From the NCBI GenBank assembly GCA_943737045.1, contig CALSFV010000014.1, positions 1,302,001 through 1,366,000 of the forward strand: 64,000 bases of DNA, written 5' to 3'. Below the pieces are notes generated by a model. It was not told where the DNA came from. It ran no database searches and saw only the letters and a program-made list of their open reading frames with translations. This document shows, piece by piece, positions 29,901-39,526 of this stretch (within the stretch, counting starts at the first letter, position 1; every line of letters starts with the position of its first letter). A program made the position numbers and the translations under genes. The stretch is from Parapristionchus giblindavisi. Taxonomy: Eukaryota; Nematoda; Chromadorea; Rhabditida; Diplogasteridae.

Positions 29901-32285
29901 GGAGGGGACAATGTACGTGGATGATGTTATTGGTTAGTTTTTGTTCCTTTTTTCAATCTGCAATAATTTGTTGTTACTTATTTATTTTGAGACGAAGTAG
30001 CTGTGAAATTTCTTTGTTTGATGAAAGTTTGTCAACCATTCCTTTAAACCACTGAAAATTTCATAATTTCATTTCACTTTCCATAATTGTTTACGTTTAC
30101 AGAGAGTTCACCTACAACGGTAGATGCACTGCAAAAACGACAAGTGTACATAGATGAAGAGATGAAGATTGATTATGAAAGATAGCAAGATAACAATTTC
30201 TATATGGTTTTGACCATTCCCATGTTGCTACTCAATACCCCCATTATTCACCACTTTTTTTCGTTTCAAATTATTCGCATTGCTTATTACGTGTTTTAGC
30301 CATTCAAGTTTGCCTATTTATTGATTTCATTCACCATTTCTCCGATTTTTTACATTTTCTGTTAACACTCCCTCGATCCTCATTTTTGTTTGTGTTTATC
30401 GTTCCCCCGTTATAGTTATCTGTATTGGCCAGTTCGTTGATTTTTCGCCCGTACCCTACTGCTTTGATTCGCTCCCGTTCATTTGTATTTTGCAAATAAA
30501 GTATCTTCCTTAAAAAAAGTACCTATTCACAAAAAAGGCCCTTCAGAAAAGTCCAAAAAATGATTTGGTACGGCGGCAGGTCACCTTTTTGTTCAAAAAA
30601 TCAGGTTTTCGCGTTTTGCGCCCTAAAGACGAGTTAGCAGCGAACGAGTCATAAACAACTTTTTTGAAGAGCATTACAATACGATTCGAATGACACAAGT
30701 CAGCTCGCTGTACGATGAAAATGAACCGAGTTATGATCATTTTCAGGGTAGATCACAAAAAATCGATAATCTGCAATTTTGGCCAAATCAAGTGACTAGG
30801 CCTTTTCATGACCCCCAACCACACCAACTGACCGACTTTCATCGAAATCGGAGACAAAAAAATTTTCCTAGTGGCAGGCGTTTCTACACTTTTACAGAAG
30901 ACCCGTGATATAGATATTGATTTGCATTTGCAGTTCGGCCGACCCACCTACCGCATCGTCCTCCCCAGATCCTCGCAGTCAAGCTCCGCCCACTGTAGAT
31001 CGCGCCGCGATCGATCAATATCAGGCACGCCTGCTGGACATGATAGAGGACGAACGGGCGATCGCGCGATCGCTCCACGAGGATCTCGACGCGACTAGGA
31101 AGAAGGTGGGTACGGTAGCCGGTGGATGATTTATTGATTGATAAAGATATTATTGATTGATTTTTGCAGCTAATCGATCGTGATGAGTGCGTGCATCGAT
31201 TGGAGGCGGAGCTGAGCAACGCGAGGATCGCACTGTCTCAGGTAAGACTTGTAAATGGTGGAAATAGGTATACGGTAGTTCAAGGGTGGCAGACTTTCCT
31301 CTCCGTAACCCGTACTTTGAGCAGTTGTTCTTTTTTGGCATTAAAAGCTCGAAAAATCTTTCAAATCTGTACCTCTTCTCGCATCTGCGCCACTCTGCCT
31401 ATCTGATCTTTGATCTCTATCTCTAATCTATTCGTTGATCTTTGATCTCAACCCCACTACCGTACCTCTTCTTCGCGCATCTGCGCCTCTCTGCCTTCGA
31501 GTGTTCGCGCGAAGATCGGCTCTGCGCTCGTCGAGCGCACCCTGCAACATTCCCGTTTCATTAAGATGATAAGATCACTGAGTGAGATAATAAGAGCAAT
31601 GAAAATCTGTGAATGATGATTATGACGCAAACATTCAACAAAGACACTACAGTGCAACATTCGGGTATCATCAAGTTCATACCATGGCTGTCTGCGAAAA
31701 TAACAACAATTCTTAGCTGTTTAAGAAGGACTATGATTGTCACAGTTTTTACTTATCAAAACATCTTTACGATGTATGATAAATAAAATAATAATAATAA
31801 TATCCTCCTTTTTTGTAGGCCGAGACAGAATCGGCGATCGCCCGCGGACGCGCCGACTCTGCGGTCGCGGCGCAAGCGGCGGACATCGACGCGTACGCGA
31901 CCGCCCTCGATCAGAGTCACGCGGAGAATGAGAGGTACGGTAGATGGGTATACGGTAGATTTGTATACGGTAGATTTTTTACGGTAGATTGGTATACGGT
32001 AAATTTGTATACAGTAGCTTGGTATACGGTAGATTTGTATACGGTAGGTATTGATGAGTTATTGATTGATTAAATTATTTCTAGGTTGCGCAGCCATCTC
32101 ACCGAGGCACTCAAGCATAGCGACTCGTACAAAGCGAAGCTGTGAGCCATTATCGATTTGTTTTAAATATTGATCCAATTATTGATTGGTTATTGCGAAG
32201 TATTGATTACTTTGCTTTCAGCGAAGCGCAAGGTCGGGATCTAGTCGCGGTCAAGAAGGAGCTGCAACGGCTGCAATTGCAGTGA
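20568..32285 (+). CDS. Coiled-coil protein of unknown family
   Basis: Thirteen exons, 434 residues, all phases consistent: 20568-20752, 21361-21433, 23671-23754, 23945-24053, 24459-24573, 24832-24889, 25838-25948, 26244-26332, 30934-31105, 31170-31241, 31819-31934, 32085-32141, 32222-32285 (stop 32283-32285). The product is almost wholly charged heptad-like helix (CSRVESERRELSRERDALRR, LERELIRRDGTIVALQSE, ERLEQIQKLLR, LQRARDLHERL, AVKKELQRLQLQ end). A short Pro/Ser linker (SADPPTASSSPDPRSQAPP) sits about two thirds along. No membrane segment or catalytic motif is seen. Such proteins are often cytoskeletal, centrosomal or synaptonemal, but nothing here picks one. The introns carry a 1.97-kb hairpin (after exon 2) and a 4.1-kb TIR element (after exon 8). 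Exon 2 with its upstream intron is duplicated elsewhere. An earlier start in an upstream exon is possible. Confidence 0.75.
21680..23649. mobile_element. 1.97-kb foldback element with near-perfect long arms
   Basis: Two arms of roughly 950 bp are inverted copies (for example GGGCCGATGACACTCCTAAC at the right matches its complement near 21780; both start AGTTTACTTTAAGAG-like). Mirror 126-residue ORFs occur on opposite strands; one shows no sign of selection independent of the other. Located in the intron between exons 2 and 3 of the coiled-coil gene. Superfamily unknown; the ends resemble the TTTAAAG MITEs of this window. Confidence 0.85.
24087..24274. mobile_element. CATA-type MITE, family C copy 3
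   Basis: CATACATTTTCATACTC...GAAAATGTATG. No 8-bp TSD; instead a longer direct copy TTGGCTTGCTGATTACGGT flanks it with a short filler, suggesting rearrangement. Other family C pieces: 1-100, about 6595-6755, 11895-12025, 33167-33350, 48308-48455 and 52365-52533. Confidence 0.8.
24570..24825. repeat. Tandem repeat, 21-bp unit
   Basis: About twelve units of GGTTACGGTAGATTATCGAT, filling the intron after exon 5 of the coiled-coil gene almost entirely. Confidence 0.93.
25083..25244. mobile_element. CATA-type MITE, family B copy 5
   Basis: CATAGGTCGAAAAG...ATTCGACCTAT, final G lost; ACTTTACT precedes it and CACTTTACT follows. Coiled-coil gene intron. Confidence 0.85.
26431..26623. mobile_element. 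CATA-type MITE, family C copy 1
   Basis: CATACATTGCCATACCC...AAAATATATG, 193 bp, perfect TSD GTTTCGAT (26423-26430, 26624-26631). The internal CGACCCACTATATAA motif recurs inverted. Confidence 0.92.
27105..27546. mobile_element. Nested palindromic MITE with proven 3-bp TSD
   Basis: Ends TTCTCGAAAATTTTTTCTTG and complement; the arms are inverted over about 140 bp. CTG flanks it at 27102-27104 and 27547-27549. The uninterrupted opposite arm of the host element (near 30570-30590, complement GGTGACCTGCCGCC) has CTG only once, which shows the empty site. Confidence 0.9.
28143..30186 (+). pseudogene. Exon-like segments inside the TIR element (uncertain)
   Basis: Several stretches sit between plausible acceptors and donors: about 28142-28199 joined in phase to 28512-28559 (YRQHADCCNFIH then VVELDEELLKEMNRYF) and 28710-28800. 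Others are at 28866-28949, 29188-29249, 29401-29460, 29873-29935 and 30103-30186 (last ends KRQVYIDEEMKIDYER then stop). I could not join them all without stops. Intron style (no TACGGTAG or ATTGATTG) differs from the host gene. Possibly a degraded transposon-borne or captured gene. Confidence 0.3.
29560..29854. mobile_element. TTAAAG-ended MITE
   Basis: Begins TTAAAGAAGGGGACCC and ends GGGTCTCCATCTTTAA; the interior GACTGACTCCCG...TTTATATTATATGGTAAT matches a second copy at 61082-61287. It lies inside the 4.1-kb TIR element. Confidence 0.75.
31457..31660 (-). repeat. Antisense copy of coiled-coil exon 2 with its upstream intron
   Basis: Read on the minus strand it gives TGTCTTTGTTGAATGTTTG, TCACTCAGTGATCTTATCAT, GAAACGGGAATGTTGCAG, then an exon-2 copy (RSTSAEPIFARTLEGREAQM) ending at a GAGGTACGGTAG donor. 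It lies in an intron of the same gene, opposite strand. Confidence 0.9.
31930..32048. repeat. Tandem TATACGGTAGATTTG repeat
   Basis: Seven or eight 15-17-bp units beginning at the donor of exon 11 of the coiled-coil gene. Confidence 0.85.
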
Positions 32286-32802
32286 TAGTCTGCGATGATG
32301 ATGATGATAATGATGATCTTGTAGTTTGTAGTTTGTCTTATCAACTTTGGATTGTACTTGTGCAGTTCCCGTGTGATTGTCCAGTATGCACCATTGCTTC
32401 TATTTGCATAATATAGGAACTACGTTCATTATTCTATTTCATATAGGTTTTATGTGTTTTTATCGATTGTAGGTATGTTTTTTTCATTCCCCCATGAATT
32501 TCACCCGATGTTCCCTCTATTGCGCTCGCATATCATTCATGAACTTTGATCTTTGATTTTTGATTTTTGATCTCGTCATCCGCCGTCGACTTGACACTGC
32601 CCCTAGTGATATACTCATTGTGTCTTACTTATGCCTGATTTTCAATAATGCCTCGTTTATTGATTAGTGATTGATTAATACAGATAAATGTGTGCTTTTT
32701 CTCGTTACGGCTTCTTTGTGTGACAGAACTTATGGGTACGGTAGCCTAGATTATATATATACTGAATCGAAAATCGATTGAGAATACCGTAATCCGAGCA
32801 GG
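32286..32802. other. Intergenic region, coiled-coil gene to NDOR1
   Basis: About 520 bp without coding signal. Contains a short GATGATGATAATGATGA run, ATTGATTG and TTTGATTTTTGAT motifs. An acceptor-like CGAGCAG ends at 32801, one base before the NDOR1 ATG. Confidence 0.6.
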
Positions 32803-35800
32803 ATGTCCCTGCTGATTCTGTACGGGACCGAGACGGGTACGGCGGAGGATGTGGCCGAGAGTGTGTGGAGAGAGTCGAGAGCGATACGACTCTCGGCACG
32901 ACTCCTACCGTTTGACGAATACGATATCGAGGTTATTGATTGATTTATTTATTTAATACATCCGTGACTGACAGCAAATACAGAAGTGATAGGTGAGGTA
33001 ATAATGATACTAGTAGGGACTGGGGATATTGATTTATCTATCTTACGTATGTTTTTAGATTTTTAGCGTCGTTTAGATACCATAGTCTGTTTGCCTTTAT
33101 CAATTTTGAAATATCGATTAATCACTATCCAATCTTCGATATATCTTGATGGACCTACCGTCATATCATACATTGCCATACCCGACGATTGGCCCACTAT
33201 ATAAGGCCCATTTTAGGCCACTTGATGCGAAATGAAGCGAAAAATTGCCATTTTAAGCGAAAAATAACGTATTTTGTGAGTCAACCCACTATATTTCAAC
33301 AAATTGGCACACTATATAAAAATAAATGGTTAGGGTACTGAAGATGTATGATCCCTTGTCCTTTCTCAGGCTCTTCCGTGCGAGACCGCGGTGGTGTTCG
33401 TGATGGCGACCTCTGGCCAGGGCGAGTTTCCGCCGTGCGCTCGCACCAATTGGAAGTGGCTACTGCGCCGGAGTCTACCCCGAGACCTACTGCACAAGGT
33501 ACGATACTACGGTAGCCACACTATTGTCGGCTATCGTGAACTGATTTTAAAAAAATCATTGTACAGGTTCGCATTGCTGTCATAGGGCTGGGCGATTCGT
33601 CGTATCAGAAGTACAACTTTGCCGGTAATGATAATAATATTATAATAAAATCAATATAATTACAGTTATCTAAGAGATACCATTGGTACTTTTGCCTTGA
33701 ATATGAACAATTATAATAATTACAAAATTCCAGGCAAAAAGCTGTTTCGACGACTGCTCCAGTTGGGCGCGCAAGAGCTTCTTCCCATCTGTCTGGCAGG
33801 TAGGATTGATTATTGATTGGCTCTACACACAGAAAAATTAGTGCTATCCACGGAGCATAAGACCTGAGAAATGTTATATTTAACTCTTTTTGAGCTCGAA
33901 AAGTGTCAAATATAACTCTTCTCAGGTCTTATGCTAACACTTATTTTTCTGTGTGTATTTTCGATTGATTGGCTTGATCTATTGATCGATTTCAGATGAC
34001 CAGCATGAATCGGGCATCGACGGTGCACTGCTGCCGTGGAAGGACCGCCTGTGGCCTGAGCTGTCTACCGTATTCGAGGTACGGTAGGTCGGAAATCGGG
34101 TCAGATTCGCGATTAGCTCTTCTTCATTTGTCCTTTAAGGAAATGTCGCTAACGGTGGACCCGAACGAGGCGCTGCTCTCTAAGTTCGAACTCGACTACG
34201 GTAGTTGCGAGAATGGTACGGTGGTGGAGGATACTGTAGGCGATCGATACGGAGACCTCATTCCGGTTACCGTACTCTCGAACGAGAGAGTCACCGCGGA
34301 CAGTCATTTTCAGGTGCGATTGGTCTAAATTATCGATTAAATTATCGATCATTAACCAATATATCACTTGTTGTCATATTTATTCAATGTATTATAAGAC
34401 CATTTGAATCATCGTTTGATCTCACTTGCGTCGTCATTATTATTTTATTTTCTCTTTCACCTCTCTGTTTATCGTTAAAGATAAATAAATTATTATTATT
34501 ATTATTATAAATAAAATAAAATAAAATATTTATTTCAGGATACTAGGCTGATCACGTTCGATGCTAGAGGCATAGAAAGGCTGAGGTAAGAAGCAAGATT
34601 TTCTCCAACACAGGAGAGTGGTCATTGGAAACTTGGCACAATGCTAGAAAAAATTACGGTATGGTGCGCCATGTCGTATTCTAGCCGTGCTCTCTCACCT
34701 CTGCGTAATCTCTCTATTTTTGTTGCTCTTTCTTTTTTTGCTCTGTCACACCATGACCGCTCTCCACGGCGGCTCAATGATAGTAACTAAGAAGCTCTTG
34801 CCGGAGAAAGAAAGTATCGCAAACTGAGTGATGATAAGCACTAAAACATCTAGGTTCTCCCAGCGCGAAAGTTGACTACGGTATATCTGGGCGCTCGCTT
34901 CTGAATAAACCTATCATCGAGTTTTACGATTCGCGAGACATGCCGATATGGCTTAGTGGGTAGAGCTTTTGTGTATCTATCCTAACCTCGTAGGTTCGAA
35001 TCCCGCCCAGTGCAAATCAACTTTGCCGATTTTTCGTAATGCAAGAGGCTTCAAGCCAATGTTAAATGTAGGGATTTCTCTTCATTGAACCGCCGTGCTC
35101 TCAGCACCATACGTGGGCACCACTGCCGCTAGCGGCAATACACCCCCCCCCCCCCCCCCCCGGTTGTTGGCACCGGACCCCCCGATTTTCCACAAAAATC
35201 ACTCAAAATGACGTATAAATGCTCCATTTTTTGCTTCCGACCCCCCGATTTTCATTTCCAGCGGCAATGCCCGCCCACGTATGCTCAGCACGGACTTTGT
35301 CTATTGCAGTGCAGTTATTATTCATTTAATTTAATAAATAAATCAATGTACATGAGTGATATGCATATTTAAAATGACGTTTTTTTCATTTCAATGTTAT
35401 CGTTTCCTTCAATTCCGCAGCTACTCGCCATCTAATGATAAATCATTCATGATGATTCATCTAATGATAAAAAGACTCTCATAAATTGCTATGGTGAATA
35501 AAAATATATAAAAAATAAACATGTTATTATTGTTCCTTTCGTTTCCGCAGCTACTCGCCCGGTGACGTGCTCATGGTGCAGCCGTGCAATCCGCCCGAGA
35601 GCGTATCGATCGCCCTGGAGGCGCTACAGTACACCGACGCGGTGCTGGACGCGCCGTTCCGTGCGCGACCCACCGATCCGCACGTGCGACCGCTGCCTGT
35701 CGATGTGATTGGTGAGTATTGATTGATTGATTAATGTAGTCATAAAGTATTGATTGATTACTGTATTCATAAAGTATTGATTGGTTACTGTAGTCATTGC

Positions 35801-37396
35801 TTACTATACCATGGGTGTGGGACAGTGATATAGTTGAATATTATGGCGATGCAGCCATCCATTTCATTTTCATTTAAAGGCACACCCGAGCTAGTTTAAA
35901 ATCAGCTTGGGATGTGCCTATAATCCATTGATCCACGAGTTACCGTGCCATGGTTGGGGTACGGTATGTATATATGATATAATTAATATCAATATATTTC
36001 TGATTGCTTTTTCGCTTCATTATTCATGTTTTCACTGATGGATAAACAAATAAATAAATAAATAAATAAATAAGTGATTTAGGTGCCTCCACGACGACCC
36101 TGCGAGAGTGTCTGCATCGTCTGTTCGATCTTCAGCAGCGACCACGCCGCAGCTTCTTCGAGCTACTTGGAGCTATTGCGGAAGACGAAATGGAGCGAGA
36201 GAAACTGCTCGAGTTGGCCTCGGCTGCTGGTCAGGTGCGATCTTTGATCTTTGATCTTTGATCTCTGATCTCTAGTTTGATGATTGATCTTTGATCTCCA
36301 GTTTGAGGATTGATCTTTGATCTTTGGCCCCGTTCAGGATGACTATATCGATTACATCACGCGAACACGTCGGACGGTGGCGGAGACGCTGCGAGACTTT
36401 GGCAAGAGCGCCGCTTCCATTCCGCCTCATCGGTAGTCACTGAATGAACTTTGATCTTTGCTCTTTGCTAATGGCTGATCTTTGATCTTTGTTAATGATT
36501 GATCTTTGATCTTTGATCTTTGTCAATGACTGATCTTTGATCTTTCATAATGATTGATCTTTGATCTGTGCTAGTAATTGATCTTTGATCTTTGTAACTG
36601 GCTGATCTTTGATCTTTACTCTATGCTTCCAGTCTCTTCGACATTCTGCCGCGCATTCGTCCTCGTGCGTTCAGCATCGCCTCGTGCCCGCGCACTCACG
36701 GCGGTCTCGTGCAGATTCTCGTCGCCAGAGTACGGTACATCCTGATTATCGATTGACTGATTCATTTATTGATTGATTACTAAATGACACAGGTGGAATA
36801 CCGCACAGCGCGCATGGCTGAGCCACGACGCGGACTCTGCAGCACGTTCCTGGCACGATTGCGTGAAGGGGATACGGTATGAGAAATTATTTTTTTAAAT
36901 TTATTTTATCACATGCCGAAATAAGAGAAGAAATAATATATGACGTAATAAGTGCTCTCAAGACAGATGATAATGATCTGATAATGATGATATTGTGATT
37001 TTGATGTCGAGTTTATTGATTGATCGCTTTGATGTGCAGGTGCTGGTGCGCGTGCGCGCGGGCACCTTCCGCTTTCCGGACGCGTCGCGGCCAGTGGTCG
37101 CGGTGGGACCCGGCACAGGCGTGGCGCCCTTCCGCAGTCTGTTCTGGTCGCGATTACGGTAGGTATTGAATATCGATTTTCTGGATACAAATGGGTGTCG
37201 TAATAGAAAGATGTAGGATCTGTCCAGTGTTAACGTAGATAGATTTTCCATTATAATTGTCTTATGTGGTGTTCAAAAGTCACGAAAAGAAAAGAAAAAG
37301 AGGCGAGAGAGAGTGTGAAACGAGGGGAGTTTTCTCTGCTTTTGTGACTCTTGAACAGTACATTACATTCTTATAAGAATCGTAATAATATAAATA

Positions 37397-37448
<52 letters not shown>

Positions 37449-38787
37449 TAAATAATATATAATAATATAAATAGAGATGAATCGTCGTCGGCGGCTTCGA
37501 TGTTGTTCTTCGGGTGCCGTGGCCGAGACCGAGATGACTACTTTCGCGCCGAATGGGCCGACATGGACTCCCGCACGGATCACCGGATTACGGTACACAC
37601 GGCCTACAGTAGGGACGACGCCGATGAGGTTTGTGTGTGCACTGTAAAGGTGTTCTGTTCGCTATAATCCGTAGCTGCAGATCTCATCACTCATCTAGTG
37701 CTCAATTCAAAAGTTATGAAAATTAAAAGAGAAAAAAAGAAAACTCTCCTCGTTTTACTCATTCTCTCGCATCTTTTTTCTTTTCTTTTCGTGACTTTGG
37801 AACACCTGATTATCGATCATATTCGTGTTGTCTTTTTTGATGGAAAATATTTTTGTAACAATATAACAGTATATACAGAGAGAAAAAAGTGTAAAATAAA
37901 TGTAATACAGCTGAAACAGTAACACCTATAGTGTAGTGTTAAATAGAACACACCAGTGGCCGTATGCAAGAACCGTTTTCCGGGAAAATGTGACGTCATT
38001 AGCGTAGGCTAATGACGTCACATTTTCCTGGAAAACTGTTCTTGCATACGGCCACAGGTCTTGTGCTCTGTGTATTACAGCTGGCGATGGTGATGTTTAA
38101 AGGCACATCCCAAGCTAATTTTACTCTCTGCATTGACAATACTCTCTCGTAGACAAAGAATGCGAGAGAGTGTGGCCAGAGCGGAGAATTTCAAATTAGC
38201 TTGGGGTGTCACTTTAAGCACCTTTTTTCTGTGTGTAGTGTGATCTCTGATCTCTGATCTTTGACTTCTCACAGGAAGGCAAGCGTCGCTACGTGCAGCA
38301 CGTGATGCTGGAGAAGCGGGCGGAACTGGCGCGAATACTGGCCGACGAGAATGGTCAGTTGTAGTTTGTAGTTTGGCCTGAGCAACGTCCGATCAAACTA
38401 CAAAGTGCACAAATTCAGCTATGATGTTCATTGCGGGATCGTCGGGAGACATGCCTAAGGCGGTGGCGGAGGCGATTGATCTGATAGCGAAGAACGAACG
38501 AGGATTGGGTGGGTCTATTTTCATTTTTGATCTTTGATCTCTTGATAGCGATAGTTATACTTGAAAGTATGCATTGTTTTGGTCTTTGATCTCTTCTTGA
38601 TAGCTATAGTTATTTACTGGTCTTGTAAAAAGGTCAATGATTAGACAGTATATCTATCGATCTATCGCAGATGTTGATCTTTGATCTTTGATCTCTTGAC
38701 ATTGTACTTTGATCTCTGCTCTTTGCAGACAACTACTCGGCGACTCTGGAGCGCGAGGGACGTCTGCAGTTTGAGACGTGGGACTAG
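32803..38787 (+). CDS. ndor1: NADPH-dependent diflavin oxidoreductase 1 (NDOR1/Tah18)
   Basis: Seventeen exons, 591 residues (human 597): 32803-32931, 33370-33498, 33567-33624, 33734-33799, 33996-34078, 34140-34313, 34539-34585, 35551-35711, 36083-36234, 36338-36432, 36633-36729, 36793-36876, 37040-37158, 37475-37628, 38275-38353, 38419-38508, 38729-38787. Flavodoxin domain: FMN loop [13 protein letters not shown] at residues 7-19, then ATSGQGEFP and [19 protein letters not shown] domain: [29 protein letters not shown] (376-382) and [19 protein letters not shown] domain: [10 protein letters not shown] (448-457), [17 protein letters not shown], and the penultimate Trp of FETWD. In yeast and animals this enzyme passes electrons from NADPH to the anamorsin/Dre2 Fe-S protein, which starts cytosolic iron-sulfur assembly. 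An acceptor AG one base before the ATG suggests trans-splicing. The 3' end including the stop region is tandemly duplicated downstream. Confidence 0.96.
33167..33350. mobile_element. CATA-type MITE, family C copy 4
   Basis: CATACATTGCCATACCC...GAAGATGTATG; no TSD visible. NDOR1 intron 1. Confidence 0.8.
33826..33957. mobile_element. Short palindromic MITE
   Basis: ACACACAGAAAAATTAGTG and the complementary CACTTATTTTTCTGTGTGT flank inverted AGCATAAGACCTGAGAA arms around TGAGCTC. NDOR1 intron. Confidence 0.75.
34942..35015 (+). pseudogene. tRNA-like sequence (tRNA-derived SINE or tRNA pseudogene)
   Basis: A-box-like TGGCTTAGTGGGTAGAGC and B-box GGTTCGAATCC are well formed, but the acceptor ends do not pair and the T stem has a mismatch. 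TTTGCCGATTTTT follows, as it does just after tRNA-Glu (20310-20322). NDOR1 intron. Confidence 0.55.
35108..35283. mobile_element. CATA-type MITE, family D copy 2
   Basis: CATACGTGGGCACC...CGCCCACGTATG, perfect TSD CTCAGCAC (35100-35107, 35284-35291). Includes a run of 19 C at 35143-35161. NDOR1 intron. Confidence 0.93.
36440..36620. repeat. Tandem TGATCTTTGATCTTTG repeat
   Basis: Seven or eight units of about 25 bp with TTAATGAC-like spacers; NDOR1 intron before exon 11. Confidence 0.9.
37957..38056. mobile_element. Near-perfect palindromic MITE (GACGTCA family)
   Basis: TGGCCGTATGCAAGAACCG and its complement flank an almost perfect palindrome centred on CATTAGCGTAGGCTAATG; CAG on both sides could be a 3-bp TSD. 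Related GTGACGTCA...GGCAAACG copies: about 3690-3790, 11650-11795, 46348-46490, 50540-50670 and 52735-52850. Confidence 0.75.
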
Positions 38788-39526
38788 GGAGCTGATTTAT
38801 CGATTTATTGATTGCTTATGTTGTAGTTACCGTATCCTAGTCACAGAGCACAGCGAATGTGTGTTATAATTGTTATGGAATGTGATGCATAAAACATGTT
38901 TTCGATAAAAAATTTATTGATCTATGCGGCATTTTTCTTTCATTATTCATTATATTATTGGACATGATTCCAAGATACAATCTAATCTTGAAAGCTGCAC
39001 TGCCGGCGGGATTAGGACACGGACAGGGGTGATTTTCATGATCTTAAAAAAGGCTGCAAAAGGAGACTACTCTAATTAAAGAGACTACTCTAATCAGTAA
39101 AACTGTAGACATCACATCAGCAATTTGAGACATTGGTCTAGGGAGCCGATTTATTGATTGATTTAATTGTAGTTAGCGTATCCACAGCATGAGGCGCGTG
39201 TGTGCTGTTAATTGTTACAGAACGCATAAAACATATTTTCGATAACATTTATTTATTTAGCGTGTTTCACGGACAAAACATTACAGGATGATACAATCTA
39301 AACATGATGGATGATGATACACTGCAGTACAGGGGGAATATGACAGGGACGGGGGGGGGGTGATTTATAGGGCCTTTAAAAGGGCTCAAAAGGAGGATTA
39401 TTCGAGTAACTATAACTATGGGTAAAAGGCTTAAACAGGGGTTCTGAAAGGTCATACAAGTAGCTAATGATAACATGAGTGCAAGTGCAAAAAAAGTTTA
39501 AAAAACAAGTGATTGGTTGAGGAGAA
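38788..39526. repeat. Convergent spacer with tandemly duplicated NDOR1 3' end
   Basis: The segment from about 38771 to 39080 (last NDOR1 codons, stop and 3' flank) recurs, diverged, at about 39124-39415. Matching landmarks in both: TTTGAGAC...CTAGGGAGC, GATTTATTGATTG, TAGTTA.CGTATCC, GCATAAAACAT.TTTTCGATAA, GATACAATCTAA and AAAAGGAG. The second copy is followed directly by the end of the convergent chromodomain gene. Confidence 0.8.

Larger units (their letters stand above)
26761..30911. mobile_element. 4.1-kb TIR element in the coiled-coil gene
   Basis: Terminal inverted repeats of about 350 bp begin TATCACGGGTCTCCTGTAAA and end with the complement, TTTACAGAAGACCCGTGATA; flanking TATA/TA may be the target duplication. 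The left arm is interrupted by a nested MITE (27105-27546). The interior (about 27580-30530) has exon-like pieces on the + strand but no transposase I recognise. It occupies the intron between exons 8 and 9. Confidence 0.8.

Noticed and set aside
34140..34313. Internal GGTAGTTGCG (34199) as a donor splitting NDOR1 exon 6
   Set aside because: The frame stays open and similarity to NDOR1 ([11 protein letters not shown]) needs the downstream part; a single exon fits best.
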